Part shown: one piece after another, positions 56,554 to 64,000 of the stretch
Position numbering within the stretch: position 1 is the stretch's first letter
How the letters are laid out: each line of letters starts with the position of its first letter
Source: Paracoccus sp. IB05
Lineage (GTDB): Bacteria; Pseudomonadota; Alphaproteobacteria; Rhodobacterales; Rhodobacteraceae
Direction of reading: 5' to 3'
NCBI RefSeq assembly: GCF_016405985.1
Contig: NZ_JAEFCF010000019.1
Location: 29,473 to 93,472, forward strand
DNA length: 64,000 nt
Notes under the pieces: generated by a model
The model's input: the letters and a program-made list of their open reading frames with translations, nothing else
What the model was told of the DNA's origin: nothing
Database searches by the model: none
Translations under genes and position numbers: made by a program

Positions 56554-57660
56554 TCACGCTCCCTGCGCAGCGCGCAGGGCTTCGGGCAGGATCCTGGCGA
56601 CCAGATCCATCATCGGCTCTGGCCCGAGGCTGATTCTGATACAGCGATCCAGAGGTGCTACACCAGGCATGCGGATGAACAGCCCGCGTGCCTCGCATTC
56701 CGCCAGAACACGGCGCGAATAATCGCCATCGCGGCCGCAATCCATCGTGACGAAATTGGTGGCCGATTGCAGGGGCTCGAGCCCGTTTTCGCGGGCGATC
56801 ACGCCCATATGGTCGCGCGCGGTGGCGATGCGGGCCCGGATCTCCGGGATCCAGTCCGGATCCTGCAGCGAGGCCAGCGCGCCCGCGAGGCTGATCCGCC
56901 CCATGCCGAAATGGTCGCGGATCCGGTCGAAGCTTCCGGCCAGATCCGGCGCGGCAATCGCATAGCCGACCCGCGCGCCCGCCAGCCCCCAGGCCTTTGA
57001 AAAGCTGCGCAAGCGGATCACCTGCGGATGCTCGGCGGGGATATCGGGGATGGCCTCATCCGGCGCAAGCTCGGCATAGGCCTCGTCCAGCACGAGGAGC
57101 GTCTCTGGCGGCAGCGCATCGGCAAGCGCGCGGATCGTGGCGCCGGGATGATGGCTGCCCATCGGATTGTCGGGATTGGCGAGATAGAGGAGCTTTGCGC
57201 GATGCGTCTTTGCCGCCGCCAGCAGCGCCTCGGGGTCTTCATGCGCGCCAAGATAGGGCACCCGGACCAGATCGGCGCCGGCGCCCGCGACGTGGAAATT
57301 GAAGGTCGGATAGGCGCCAAGGCTTGTCACCACCGTCTCGCCGGGTTGCAGCACCATCCGGCACAAAAGACCCAAGAGCGTATCCACCCCGGCAGCAATA
57401 GCGATATGGCCGGGCGTGCAACCGTGGCGGGCGGCAAGTGCCTGTTTCAGATCGTAATTTTCGGGGTCGGCATACATCCACACTTCGGATGCCGCTTCCT
57501 GCATCGCGGCCAGCGCGCGGGGCGAGGGGCCAAAGCCGCTTTCATTGGCGCCAAGCCGGGCGCGGAAGGGGCGGCCAGTGCGGCGCTCCAGCGTCTCGGG
57601 GCCGGTAAAGGGCACGGTGGCGGGAAGGGCGGCGATGCGGGGCGTAAGGAAGCGGCTCAT
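56554..57660 (-). CDS. HisC-like PLP-dependent aminotransferase
   Basis: 368 residues, fold type I. The PLP region shows LRSFSKAWGLAGARVGYAIA with the lysine in FSKAWG, plus GVDTLLGLLC and YLANPDNPMGSHHPG. It resembles histidinol-phosphate aminotransferase but also the broader class, so the substrate is open. It lies 84 bases from the suhB-like gene in the same direction. Confidence 0.8.
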   Translation of the reverse strand: MSRFLTPRIAALPATVPFTGPETLERRTGRPFRARLGANESGFGPSPRALAAMQEAASEVWMYADPENYDLKQALAARHGCTPGHIAIAAGVDTLLGLLCRMVLQPGETVVTSLGAYPTFNFHVAGAGADLVRVPYLGAHEDPEALLAAAKTHRAKLLYLANPDNPMGSHHPGATIRALADALPPETLLVLDEAYAELAPDEAIPDIPAEHPQVIRLRSFSKAWGLAGARVGYAIAAPDLAGSFDRIRDHFGMGRISLAGALASLQDPDWIPEIRARIATARDHMGVIARENGLEPLQSATNFVTMDCGRDGDYSRRVLAECEARGLFIRMPGVAPLDRCIRISLGPEPMMDLVARILPEALRAAQGA

Positions 57661-57744
57661 GATGGCGCGAGAATGGCCGCTTCGCCGCGCCCCGGCAAGA
57701 GGCGGGATGCGCCTCTGCGAGGGGCATGGCCCGGGTCGCGCGTC

Positions 57745-58533
57745 TCAGCCGCGCAGCAGACCTGCGAGCTGGTTGAAGATCTGGTCATTGGCCGCGATGA
57801 CCGACCCGCTGTCGAGCGGATCCTGGTTTTCGCGGATGCCTTCCACCAGACCGCCGGCCTCTTTGACCAGCAAAAGGCCCGCCGCCATATCCCAGGCCTT
57901 CAGCTCGCGCTGGAAACAGCCCTCATAGCGCCCGGCAGCAACCCAGGCGAGATCCAGCGCCGACGACCCCGACGAACGCACGCCCGCCGTGCCGGGGCTG
58001 ACCAGCGAGAGGTCTTTCATCGTCGCGGGCAGCGTCTTTTGCGCGCCATGCGGAATGCCGGTGACAAACAGCGATTCATGCAGGCTGCGCCGCCCCGAGA
58101 CCCGCAGGCGGCGATTGTCGTTCAGCCAGCAGCCCGACCCTTTTTCAGCGTAGAACATCTCGTCCTTCGGCGCGTCATAGACCACGGCCGAGACGATTTC
58201 GCCCTTATGTTCCAGCGCGATGGAGATCGACCAGTGCGGGATCCCGTGCAGGAAGTTATTGGTTCCGTCCAGCGGATCGACGATCCAGCGCCGCGTCGGG
58301 TCCTGGCCCTCGGTGCCGCCGGTTTCCTCGCCCAGCCAGCCGTAAGACGGGCGCGCGCCCATCAGATCTTCCTTGATGATCCGTTCGGCCTCGCGATCGG
58401 CCTTCGAGACGAAATCTCCCGGACCCTTGGCGGAAACCTGGAGGTTCTCGACCTCGCGGAAATCCTTGACCAGCGAGCGCGCAGCCTTGCGGGCGGCCTT
58501 GATCATAAGGTTCAGGTTGGCGCTTCCCTGCAT
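57745..58533 (-). CDS. suhB: Inositol monophosphatase family protein (SuhB-like)
   Basis: 262 residues. Metal sites GEETGGTEG, WIVDPLDGTNNFLHGIPHWS and the C-terminal WDMAAGLLLVKEAGG are all present, as in SuhB. It could dephosphorylate inositol phosphate or act on RNA polymerase, as SuhB does in E. coli; a HisN-like histidinol-phosphatase role is possible given the neighbouring HisC-like gene but is not shown. Confidence 0.85.
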   Translation of the reverse strand: MQGSANLNLMIKAARKAARSLVKDFREVENLQVSAKGPGDFVSKADREAERIIKEDLMGARPSYGWLGEETGGTEGQDPTRRWIVDPLDGTNNFLHGIPHWSISIALEHKGEIVSAVVYDAPKDEMFYAEKGSGCWLNDNRRLRVSGRRSLHESLFVTGIPHGAQKTLPATMKDLSLVSPGTAGVRSSGSSALDLAWVAAGRYEGCFQRELKAWDMAAGLLLVKEAGGLVEGIRENQDPLDSGSVIAANDQIFNQLAGLLRG

Positions 58534-58714
58534 GGGCGGACTCCGGGTCAGTCATTGGCTGGAACGGATGGGCCTTACAGGGAAAGACGCGGGAAGGAAA
58601 GGGCCGGAAGCAGCGTGAAACTGCGGCTGGGGCCGGGAATTGCGACCTTTTGCGCTATGGCGATGTGGCTTTGTTGGCCCCAGAATGGGTCAGCGCCTGA
58701 CGGCAGGGGAAAAG

Positions 58715-59191
58715 ATGCAGCCAGAAATCGTGACACTTGCCAGGCGGGACAGGCTTTGGTTTTACGATTGCGCGCGGGCAGAGCTGCCGGTGGCTCTGGG
58801 GGCGCTGGAGGCCTGGAACCTGATCATGTCTGAGCCGCAGCCGCTGATGCAGCTGGCGTTCCGGATCCGCGATGCGATTTCCGCGCGGTTCGGCGTGCGG
58901 CGGATCGGCGGCTTTTCCGGCACCCGCCACGAGAGGGTCGAGGTCGGGGATCGGCTGGATTTTTTTCTCGTGGAGCGTGCCGGGCCGCATCTGCTGGTCC
59001 TGACCGAACGCGACCGTCATCTCGATGTGATGACCTGCATTTCGACCGCGGGGAAGGAGGTGGCGATCACCTCATCGGTGATCACCCATAATCTCTATGG
59101 CCGGATCTATATGCTGCCGGTCGGCTTTGCCCATCGGCTTATCGTGCGCAATATGCTGCGGCGGTTGCGGCGCAGGCTGATGCGGCGCTGA
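58715..59191 (+). CDS. DUF2867-like protein
   Basis: 158 residues from ATG 58715 (AGGGGAAAAG just upstream). FYDCARAELPVALGALEAWN, VGDRLDFFLVERAGPHLLVL and LYGRIYMLPVGFAHRLIVRN fit the DUF2867 group. No catalytic motif is known. It is convergent with the L,D-transpeptidase. Confidence 0.7.
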   Translation: MQPEIVTLARRDRLWFYDCARAELPVALGALEAWNLIMSEPQPLMQLAFRIRDAISARFGVRRIGGFSGTRHERVEVGDRLDFFLVERAGPHLLVLTERDRHLDVMTCISTAGKEVAITSSVITHNLYGRIYMLPVGFAHRLIVRNMLRRLRRRLMRR

Positions 59192-59250
59192 GCCCGCCGA
59201 CCGTCCGGCGAGGGCGCGGCTGGGACACTGCGTGGACGCTGCGCCTGTGA

Positions 59251-60099
59251 TCAGTCGAGGATCTCGACCTTCATCTTCGACTTGCCCTCTTGCTGCACCA
59301 TTGCGAAGAGAATCTTCGCATTGGCGCGGCTGAGGCGCACGCAGCCCGCCGAGGCCGGGCGGCCAAGCTTTGATTCCTGATCGGTGCCATGGATCGCATA
59401 ATTGCCGCTGTAGAAAATCGAATAGGGCATCGGCGCGTTGTTATAGAGCGAGGATTTATGGTTCTTCGACAGCCATTGCGGCTTGAAGCTGCCCTTGGGC
59501 GTCACCTTGCCCTTCCGCGCGGTCGAGACCGGCCATTCATGAAGGACCTCGCCATTATACCGAACCTCCATCATCTGCCGCGAGATCGAGACGCGAACCT
59601 CAATGGTCTCTCGCCGGAGCTCTTCGACAATTGCCACCGCCCGGGTCACGCCGGAGGTCGCCGCCTCCAGCACGATTTCCACCGGTATGGCGGGGTCTTG
59701 CGGCAGGGAGGTCGTTGCAAACGGCTCTGACGCCAGGGGCTCAAGGGTCCCGGTCCAGGTCGTGCCGGTCGCAGCTGTTCCGGCTTCCGGCGTGAGAGTG
59801 CCGGGCGTTGGCGATATGCTCTGCTGTGCGGCGCTTTCGGGGGGCTCCGAAACCGGGGTTGCGTCTTCGCCGGTGTCGAGCGTCGCGGCGGAAAGAATTT
59901 CTTCTGCGAGGGTGCCCGCCTGTTGCACCGGTTCCTCAGCGCCCGGATCCGGAGTGATGATTTCGGGCTTTATGAATTTGGCGCCGGGTGCCGTGGCGGC
60001 GCTGGTGGCGGCCGGCGTGCCGGGCTGGGTTTCCGCCAGCAGCGGAGCCGCGGCCAGGGCCAGGATAAGCGCCAGAGCGGGCAAAAAATCTGCGCGCAT
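59251..60099 (-). CDS. L,D-transpeptidase (YkuD domain)
   Basis: 282 residues from ATG 60099 (GGAGAG four bases upstream), with an N-terminal signal peptide (about 1-22, LPALALILALAAAPLLA). The YkuD domain is C-terminal, with the IHGTD histidine and catalytic cysteine in ASAGCVRLS. It cross-links peptidoglycan in the periplasm. The middle region is Ala/Pro/Thr-rich. ATG 60114 or 60189 would be longer but lack good sites. Confidence 0.88.
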   Translation of the reverse strand: MRADFLPALALILALAAAPLLAETQPGTPAATSAATAPGAKFIKPEIITPDPGAEEPVQQAGTLAEEILSAATLDTGEDATPVSEPPESAAQQSISPTPGTLTPEAGTAATGTTWTGTLEPLASEPFATTSLPQDPAIPVEIVLEAATSGVTRAVAIVEELRRETIEVRVSISRQMMEVRYNGEVLHEWPVSTARKGKVTPKGSFKPQWLSKNHKSSLYNNAPMPYSIFYSGNYAIHGTDQESKLGRPASAGCVRLSRANAKILFAMVQQEGKSKMKVEILD

Positions 60100-60251
60100 A
60101 CTACTCTCCGTCATCGTCAAATCGGCAAACAGGGGGTCGTGGCTCAGCTTTTGGCGGAGCCGGAAAATAGTCAACGACGATTCGGTCAATGCCAGGTTAT
60201 GAAAACCCGCCTTTTGCAGCGAAAAGCCGCTTAGAGCAGCAAAGTTGCAGT

Positions 60252-61157
60252 TCAGCCACGCTGCAGCCGCACCGCCTCGATCCGCGCAAGCCGCAGGAAA
60301 TGCGCCATATAGGGGCGGGTGCTGTCCTCTTCGCGCGTGGCGGCATACATGCGTTTCAGGACCGGATCCGGCCCGAGCGGGCGGGTGACGTAATCGCTGG
60401 AACTGCGCACTTCGCGCATCACCCAGTCGGGCAGCACCGCCACGCCCCGGTTCGATCCGACCAGCATCAGGATCACCGCCGTCAGCTCGGCGGTGCGATG
60501 GCCGCGGGGCTCCACCTTGGCGGGTGTCAGCACTTCGGTGAAGAGATCCAGCCGGTCGCGGCTGACCGGATAGGTGATCACCACCTGGTCGCGGAAATCC
60601 TCGGCCTGGATGAACTCTTTCGCCGCAAGCGGGTTTTGTGACGAGGCCACAAAGGTCGGATGATAGTCGAAGAGCGGGTTGAAGGTGACACCGTTCTGGC
60701 TTCCCGGATCCGAGGTGATCACCAGATCGATCTCTTCACGATTGAGCGCCGGCATGGCATCAAAGGCGAGGCCCGCGCGGATATCGACATCCACCTCGGG
60801 CCAGGCGCGGCGGAACATTTCCAGCACCGGAAACAGCCAGTCATAGCAGGCATGGCATTCCAGCGTGATATGCAGCCGTCCCGATTTCCCCGATCTCAAG
60901 GCGATGAACTCTTCTTCCAGCGCGTCGATCTCGGGCAGGATCCGATCGGCGAGCTTCAGCATCCGGAACCCTGCCGCCGAAAGCCGCATCGGTTTCGAGC
61001 GCCGGACAAAGAGCTCCATCCCCGCCTGATCCTCGAGCCCCGCGACCTGATGCGACAGCGCCGACTGGGTCATATTCATCATCTCGGCGGCGCGGGCGAG
61101 GCCGCCGGCGGTATGGATGGCGCGGATGGTGCGCAGATGGCGGATTTCGATATACAT
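60252..61157 (-). CDS. metR: LysR regulator of methionine genes (MetR)
   Basis: 301 residues. N-terminal winged helix MYIEIRHLRTIRAIHTAGGL, MTQSALSHQVAGLEDQAGME, and effector-domain segments LHITLECHACYDWLFPVLEM and LFDYHPTFV that follow E. coli MetR closely. MetR uses homocysteine as co-effector. Divergent from metF, with a TGAA-N5-like site between them. Confidence 0.9.
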   Translation of the reverse strand: MYIEIRHLRTIRAIHTAGGLARAAEMMNMTQSALSHQVAGLEDQAGMELFVRRSKPMRLSAAGFRMLKLADRILPEIDALEEEFIALRSGKSGRLHITLECHACYDWLFPVLEMFRRAWPEVDVDIRAGLAFDAMPALNREEIDLVITSDPGSQNGVTFNPLFDYHPTFVASSQNPLAAKEFIQAEDFRDQVVITYPVSRDRLDLFTEVLTPAKVEPRGHRTAELTAVILMLVGSNRGVAVLPDWVMREVRSSSDYVTRPLGPDPVLKRMYAATREEDSTRPYMAHFLRLARIEAVRLQRG

Positions 61158-61187
61158 GTGGCGTTTTCATAAAGATGCTGAGGATTA

Positions 61188-61200
61188 TGAATTTGTCTCA
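61188..61200. promoter_or_regulatory. Probable MetR site
   Basis: TGAATTTGTCTCA fits the MetR motif TGAA-N5-TTCA with one mismatch. It lies in the metR/metF gap. An inverted repeat TTCATAA (61166) / TTATGAA (61185) overlaps it. Confidence 0.5.
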
Positions 61201-61244
61201 CATTGGCGAATCTGCGACAAGGGGCTTGTTCACGGAGATCCATC

Positions 61245-62114
61245 ATGACGAAAACGCCGCGCATCTCGTTCGAGTTTTTCCCGCCGCAGGGGCTCGATGC
61301 CTCGTTCCGGCTTTGGGATACGGTGCAGGCCCTGGCGCCGATGCAGCCGGAATTCGTCTCGGTCACCTATGGCGCGGGTGGCACCACGCGCAAGCTGACC
61401 CATGAGGCGGTGGGCATCATCCATCGCAATTACGGGCTGAATGTCGCCGCGCATCTGACCTGTGTCGATGCGTCGAAAGCCGAGACGATGGAGATCGTCG
61501 AGAGCTATTACGAGGCCGGTGTGCGCGAGATCGTGGCGCTGCGCGGTGATGCACCGAAAGGGGCGGCCGCCTGGGAAAAGCATCCCGAGGGTTTTGCGTC
61601 TTCGGTCGAGCTGGTCGAGGCGATTGCAAAGACCGGCAAGTTCAAAGTGCGGGTCGGCGCCTATCCGGAGCCGCATCCCGACAGCGCCTCGACACAAGCA
61701 GATGTCGATTTCCTTAAGCGCAAGATCGATGCCGGTGCAACCTCGGCCATGACCCAGTTCTTCTTTGAGGCGGATACGTTCTTTCGCTTCCGCGATGCCT
61801 GCGTGAAGGCGGGGATCACGGCGCCGGTCATTCCGGGGATCCTGCCGGTCATTTCCTGGGAGGGGGCGAAGAAATTCGCGAAACGCTGCGGGACGGATGT
61901 GCCGGCCAGGCTTGATGAGGCGTTTACCCGCGCCGCACGCGACGGGCGTGAAGAGCTTTACGCCCTGGCGCAATGCACCCAGCTCTGCGACCGGCTGATC
62001 GAAGGCGGCGTTGAGGATCTGCATTTCTACACGCTGAACCGCCCGGAGCTGACGCGCGAAGTGGTGCGCGCGCTTGGCATCCAGCCTCAGCTGGTTCTGG
62101 AAAACGTCGCCTGA
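61245..62114 (+). CDS. metF: Methylenetetrahydrofolate reductase
   Basis: 289 residues from ATG 61245 (ACGGAG upstream). It makes 5-methyl-THF for methionine synthesis. FEFFPPQG, SVTYGAGGTTR, LRGDAPKG and MTQFFFEADTFFRF mark the family. Divergent from metR, which probably activates it. A terminator follows. Confidence 0.93.
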   Translation: MTKTPRISFEFFPPQGLDASFRLWDTVQALAPMQPEFVSVTYGAGGTTRKLTHEAVGIIHRNYGLNVAAHLTCVDASKAETMEIVESYYEAGVREIVALRGDAPKGAAAWEKHPEGFASSVELVEAIAKTGKFKVRVGAYPEPHPDSASTQADVDFLKRKIDAGATSAMTQFFFEADTFFRFRDACVKAGITAPVIPGILPVISWEGAKKFAKRCGTDVPARLDEAFTRAARDGREELYALAQCTQLCDRLIEGGVEDLHFYTLNRPELTREVVRALGIQPQLVLENVA

Positions 62115-62195
62115 GGGCGACCGGAGGCAGTGCTGCACCCGGCCTCAGGCCGCTTGCAGGCTGAAGCCATCTCCCTGGCGGTTCCGTTCTTTCGC

Positions 62196-62226
62196 TGCGG
62201 CGCGGAGGACGGGGCCGCATTTTTTA
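62196..62226 (+). terminator. Rho-independent terminator after metF
   Basis: TGCGGC and GCCGCA pair around a twelve-base loop and are followed by TTTTTT. It lies about 80 bases after the metF stop. Confidence 0.75.
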
Positions 62227-62313
62227 TTGTCGCGAGGGGGGTGCCCGGCTGCCCGGGCTCGGCTATCCTCATGCGGTGAGCGGGGCCTGAAGGGCCGATG
62301 ACGGGGAAATGAG

Positions 62314-62751
62314 ATGGCAAAACAGGTCATGCTTCTGAACGGGCCGAACCTGAACCTGCTGGGCAAGCGCCAGCCGGAGATCTACGGGCATGAGACACTC
62401 GCCGATATCGAGGCGATGGTGGCCCGGCTGGCGGAGGAGTCCGGGTTCGGGCTGGTGGCGCATCAGTCGAACCATGAGGGCGTGCTGGTGGATCATATCC
62501 ATGAGGCGCGGGGCAGCTCGGTTGCGATCATCATCAATCCCGGCGCCTATTCGCATACGTCGGTGGCCATCCTTGATGCGCTGAACGCCTTCGAGGGGGT
62601 GGTGATCGAGGTGCATATCTCGAATATCCACAAACGCGAGGCCTTCCGCCATCATTCCTATGTCTCGTCGCGCGCCGATGGGGTCATCGCGGGTTGCGGC
62701 ACCGAAGGCTATGCTTTCGCGCTGCGCCGTATTGCGACGCTGATCGGCTGA
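62314..62751 (+). CDS. aroQ: Type II 3-dehydroquinate dehydratase
   Basis: 145 residues. Shikimate pathway dehydratase with the type II motifs [24 protein letters not shown] and [17 protein letters not shown], ending in [14 protein letters not shown]. The length and lack of a type I lysine motif fix the class. Start ATG 62314 has GGGGAAATGAG upstream. Confidence 0.94.
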   Translation: MAKQVMLLNGPNLNLLGKRQPEIYGHETLADIEAMVARLAEESGFGLVAHQSNHEGVLVDHIHEARGSSVAIIINPGAYSHTSVAILDALNAFEGVVIEVHISNIHKREAFRHHSYVSSRADGVIAGCGTEGYAFALRRIATLIG

Positions 62752-62771
62752 AGCCGGACCGTCCGGGCGCA

Positions 62772-62815
62772 GCGTTTCCTTTCAAAGGAAACGCGCCGAT
62801 TTCTTGCAAGAAATC
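62772..62815. repeat. Two palindromes between convergent aroQ and bioY
   Basis: GCGTTTCCTTT / AAAGGAAACGC (62772-62794) and GATTTCTTG / CAAGAAATC (62798-62815) are adjacent. Each can form a hairpin on either strand. They may end both transcripts. Confidence 0.7.
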
Positions 62816-62827
62816 GTCTGCCGCCGG

Positions 62828-63370
62828 TCAGGCACGTGACAGCAGTGAGGCCGGGCGCGCCCTTGCCAGCGAGGCCGTGAGCAGACCAGCGAGCACCGCT
62901 TTGACAAAGTCACCCGGCAGGAAGGCGCCGCAATAGAAGGCCGCCTGCGTCAGCGAGACATCCAGCATCCAGGCCATGACCGGAATACCGCACAGGTAAA
63001 GCACCCCGATGCCCCCGATCACCGAGGCCGCGCCGGCAGCCCAGCCCACCGGCAGCGTGGTGCGCTCCACCAGCCAGCCGATCACGAAAGCGGTGAGCGG
63101 ATAACCGATCAGGAAGCCGAAGGACGGGCCCATGAAGGGCGCAAGCCCCGATTTACCGCCCGCGAAGACCGGCAATCCCGCAAGGCCCAGCAACAGGTAT
63201 AGCAGCACCGCAAGAAAGCCATTGCGCGCGCCAAGCACCGTGCCGCAGAGCATCACCCCCAGCGATGTCGCGGTGATCGGAATCCCAAAGGGCAGCGCGA
63301 TCTGCGGCATCAGGGCGAGCGCCGCAAGCACCGCGGCCATCAGGGCGATATGGGTGAGGCTGCGCTCCAT
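62828..63370 (-). CDS. bioY: Biotin transporter substrate-binding component BioY
   Basis: 180 residues, six membrane helices, ECF S-component. IPITATSLGVMLCGTVLGAR and GPSFGFLIGYPLTAFVIGWL are BioY motifs. No BioM or BioN gene lies here; BioY can work alone or with a shared ECF module. AAAGGAG precedes ATG 63370. A palindrome lies upstream. Confidence 0.92.
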   Translation of the reverse strand: MERSLTHIALMAAVLAALALMPQIALPFGIPITATSLGVMLCGTVLGARNGFLAVLLYLLLGLAGLPVFAGGKSGLAPFMGPSFGFLIGYPLTAFVIGWLVERTTLPVGWAAGAASVIGGIGVLYLCGIPVMAWMLDVSLTQAAFYCGAFLPGDFVKAVLAGLLTASLARARPASLLSRA

Positions 63371-63390
63371 CTTCTGCTCCTTTATGCACT

Positions 63391-63409
63391 TGCAGCACGC
63401 TATGCTGCA
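63391..63409. promoter_or_regulatory. 19-bp palindrome upstream of bioY
   Basis: TGCAGCA-CGCTA-TGCTGCA is a perfect inverted repeat. It lies 20 bases upstream of the bioY start. It differs from the known alphaproteobacterial BioR site TTATMKATAA, so a different regulator is implied. Confidence 0.5.
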
Positions 63410-63631
63410 CAGGGAGGTTGCATCAAGGGCAATATCACATGCGCATGTCAGGATTTTTTGCCACCCGACATTGTTCCCGAGATTTCTCCCGCAGTTTTGG
63501 CCCCTGCAATTGTGGCCGGGTATGTGGTGTTACATGGTTTGAAAGGGTGATGACAGATGGTTTGATTGCGGAAGTGGCCGGGGGTCCGCCGGGGGGCCGG
63601 AGCCTATCCCGGATGATCCGGCGGAGTCGTT

Positions 63632-63937
63632 TCACTTCCGGATGGCGTTGCCTGTCGCCCTGCGCTGTCTGCGCCGCCACTCCCAGATCGTGCTCCGGCC
63701 AACATGCCGCGAAGCATGGAAGTGTTCCGCAATATCAGCCGCGGTCTGATCGAAGGTCAGCCGATCAATCCGCGCCGCGATGAACGCCCGCACTTCTGGA
63801 TCGCTGTCAATCTTCGGGGCACGTCCTGGTCGATGCCCGCGGCGGTGTGCACTGACCGGCGCTGTGGGTTTTGGCAGGGCATTCAATCCCTGTTGAAGGC
63901 TGGCTTCAATGGCAGCTTCAGGGGCCGTGAATGTCAA
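63632..63937 (-). pseudogene. HTH protein remnant, probably truncated by an IS21-like insertion
   Basis: Open frame of 101 codons with a TTG as its only start, lying within the IS terminus, so the natural N terminus is probably lost. The C-terminal part (VRAFIAARIDRLTFDQTAAD, IAEHFHASRHVGRSTIWEWR) is a helix-turn-helix of a kind seen in phage and mobile-element proteins. Function unknown. Called a remnant because it runs into the IS end. Confidence 0.55.
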
Positions 63938-64000
63938 TCGGTGTTGAAAGCTGACCCCCTATCGGCGCGCAATATTGACCCCACCCGGCGGTCGGCGATC
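63932..64000. mobile_element. Terminus of an IS21-like element
   Basis: Starts at TGTCAATCGGTGTTGAAAGC, a typical IS21-family end, with two related direct repeats: ATCGGTGTTGAAAGCTGACCCC and ATCGGCG..TATTGACCCC. The transposase genes would lie past the window end. Window edge prevents confirmation. Confidence 0.65.

Overview
The window is a stretch of high-GC alphaproteobacterial chromosome. Gene content and motifs point to the order Rhodobacterales (Rhodobacteraceae/Paracoccaceae): a DUF1127 protein beside a MocR-type regulator, an RTX/Hint-domain exoprotein, glycine-betaine Rieske monooxygenase genes, CobS/CobT cobaltochelatase subunits, RpoH, BioY, and a Rhodobacterales-like 3'-flank repeat. 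No rRNA, tRNA, CRISPR array or intact prophage was seen. The only mobile DNA is the terminus of an IS21-like element at the right edge.

Layout. 0.4-3.4 kb: large RTX/Hint exoprotein and a DUF1127 protein. 3.4-8.2 kb: MocR-type regulator, a small orphan gene, and a three-gene polyamine-type ABC transporter that lacks its binding protein. 8.3-11.7 kb (minus): orphan P-loop ATPase, metA (predicted acetyl-CoA type), ppk2 and a TetR regulator. 12.0-13.4 kb: divergent LysR / PACE efflux pair. 13.6-14.9 kb: membrane-anchored zinc-ribbon/NHL-propeller protein. 15.4-19.5 kb (minus): complete class Ib ribonucleotide reductase operon nrdHIEF with two NrdR-like boxes 31 bp apart. 19.9-22.8 kb (minus): thioesterase and gbcAB. 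23.3-30.8 kb: TPP riboswitch followed by a ten-gene thiamin operon, thiD-thiO-thiS-thiG-thiE-thiF-thiY-tenA-thiZ-thiX, in which most neighbouring genes overlap by a few bases. 30.8-34.8 kb: glmS, glmU and gph. 35-41 kb: rpoH, a hydrolase, a DUF6476-like protein, an RluD-type pseudouridine synthase, rnd, a lipoprotein, sufE. 41-46 kb (minus): cobS, cobT and aminopeptidase P. 46-52.8 kb: small membrane protein, J-domain protein, bolA, SRPBCC protein, rhodanese, Nudix, pepN and a TerB-like protein. 52.9-59.2 kb: lytic transglycosylase, gatB, an SMR guanidinium exporter behind a guanidine-II riboswitch, DUF4177, HisC-like aminotransferase, SuhB-like phosphatase, DUF2867. 59.3-64 kb: L,D-transpeptidase, divergent metR/metF, aroQ, bioY, and a gene remnant cut by the IS21-like end.

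How the genes work together. The thiamin operon joins thiazole synthesis (ThiO, ThiS, ThiG, ThiF), pyrimidine phosphorylation (ThiD), coupling (ThiE), and uptake and salvage of degraded thiamin (ThiYXZ, TenA) under one TPP switch. No thiC is present here. metA, metR and metF belong to methionine and one-carbon metabolism, and GbcAB feeds one-carbon units from betaine.

The least explained pattern is a structured repeat found at six places (nine arms). Eight of the nine arms lie 0-39 bases after a stop codon, in the direction of that gene. Each has one or two GC hairpins whose stems differ in sequence but keep pairing, followed by CCCCCGGGATATTT and then AGAGACAGAAAATG. It looks like a 3'-UTR element.
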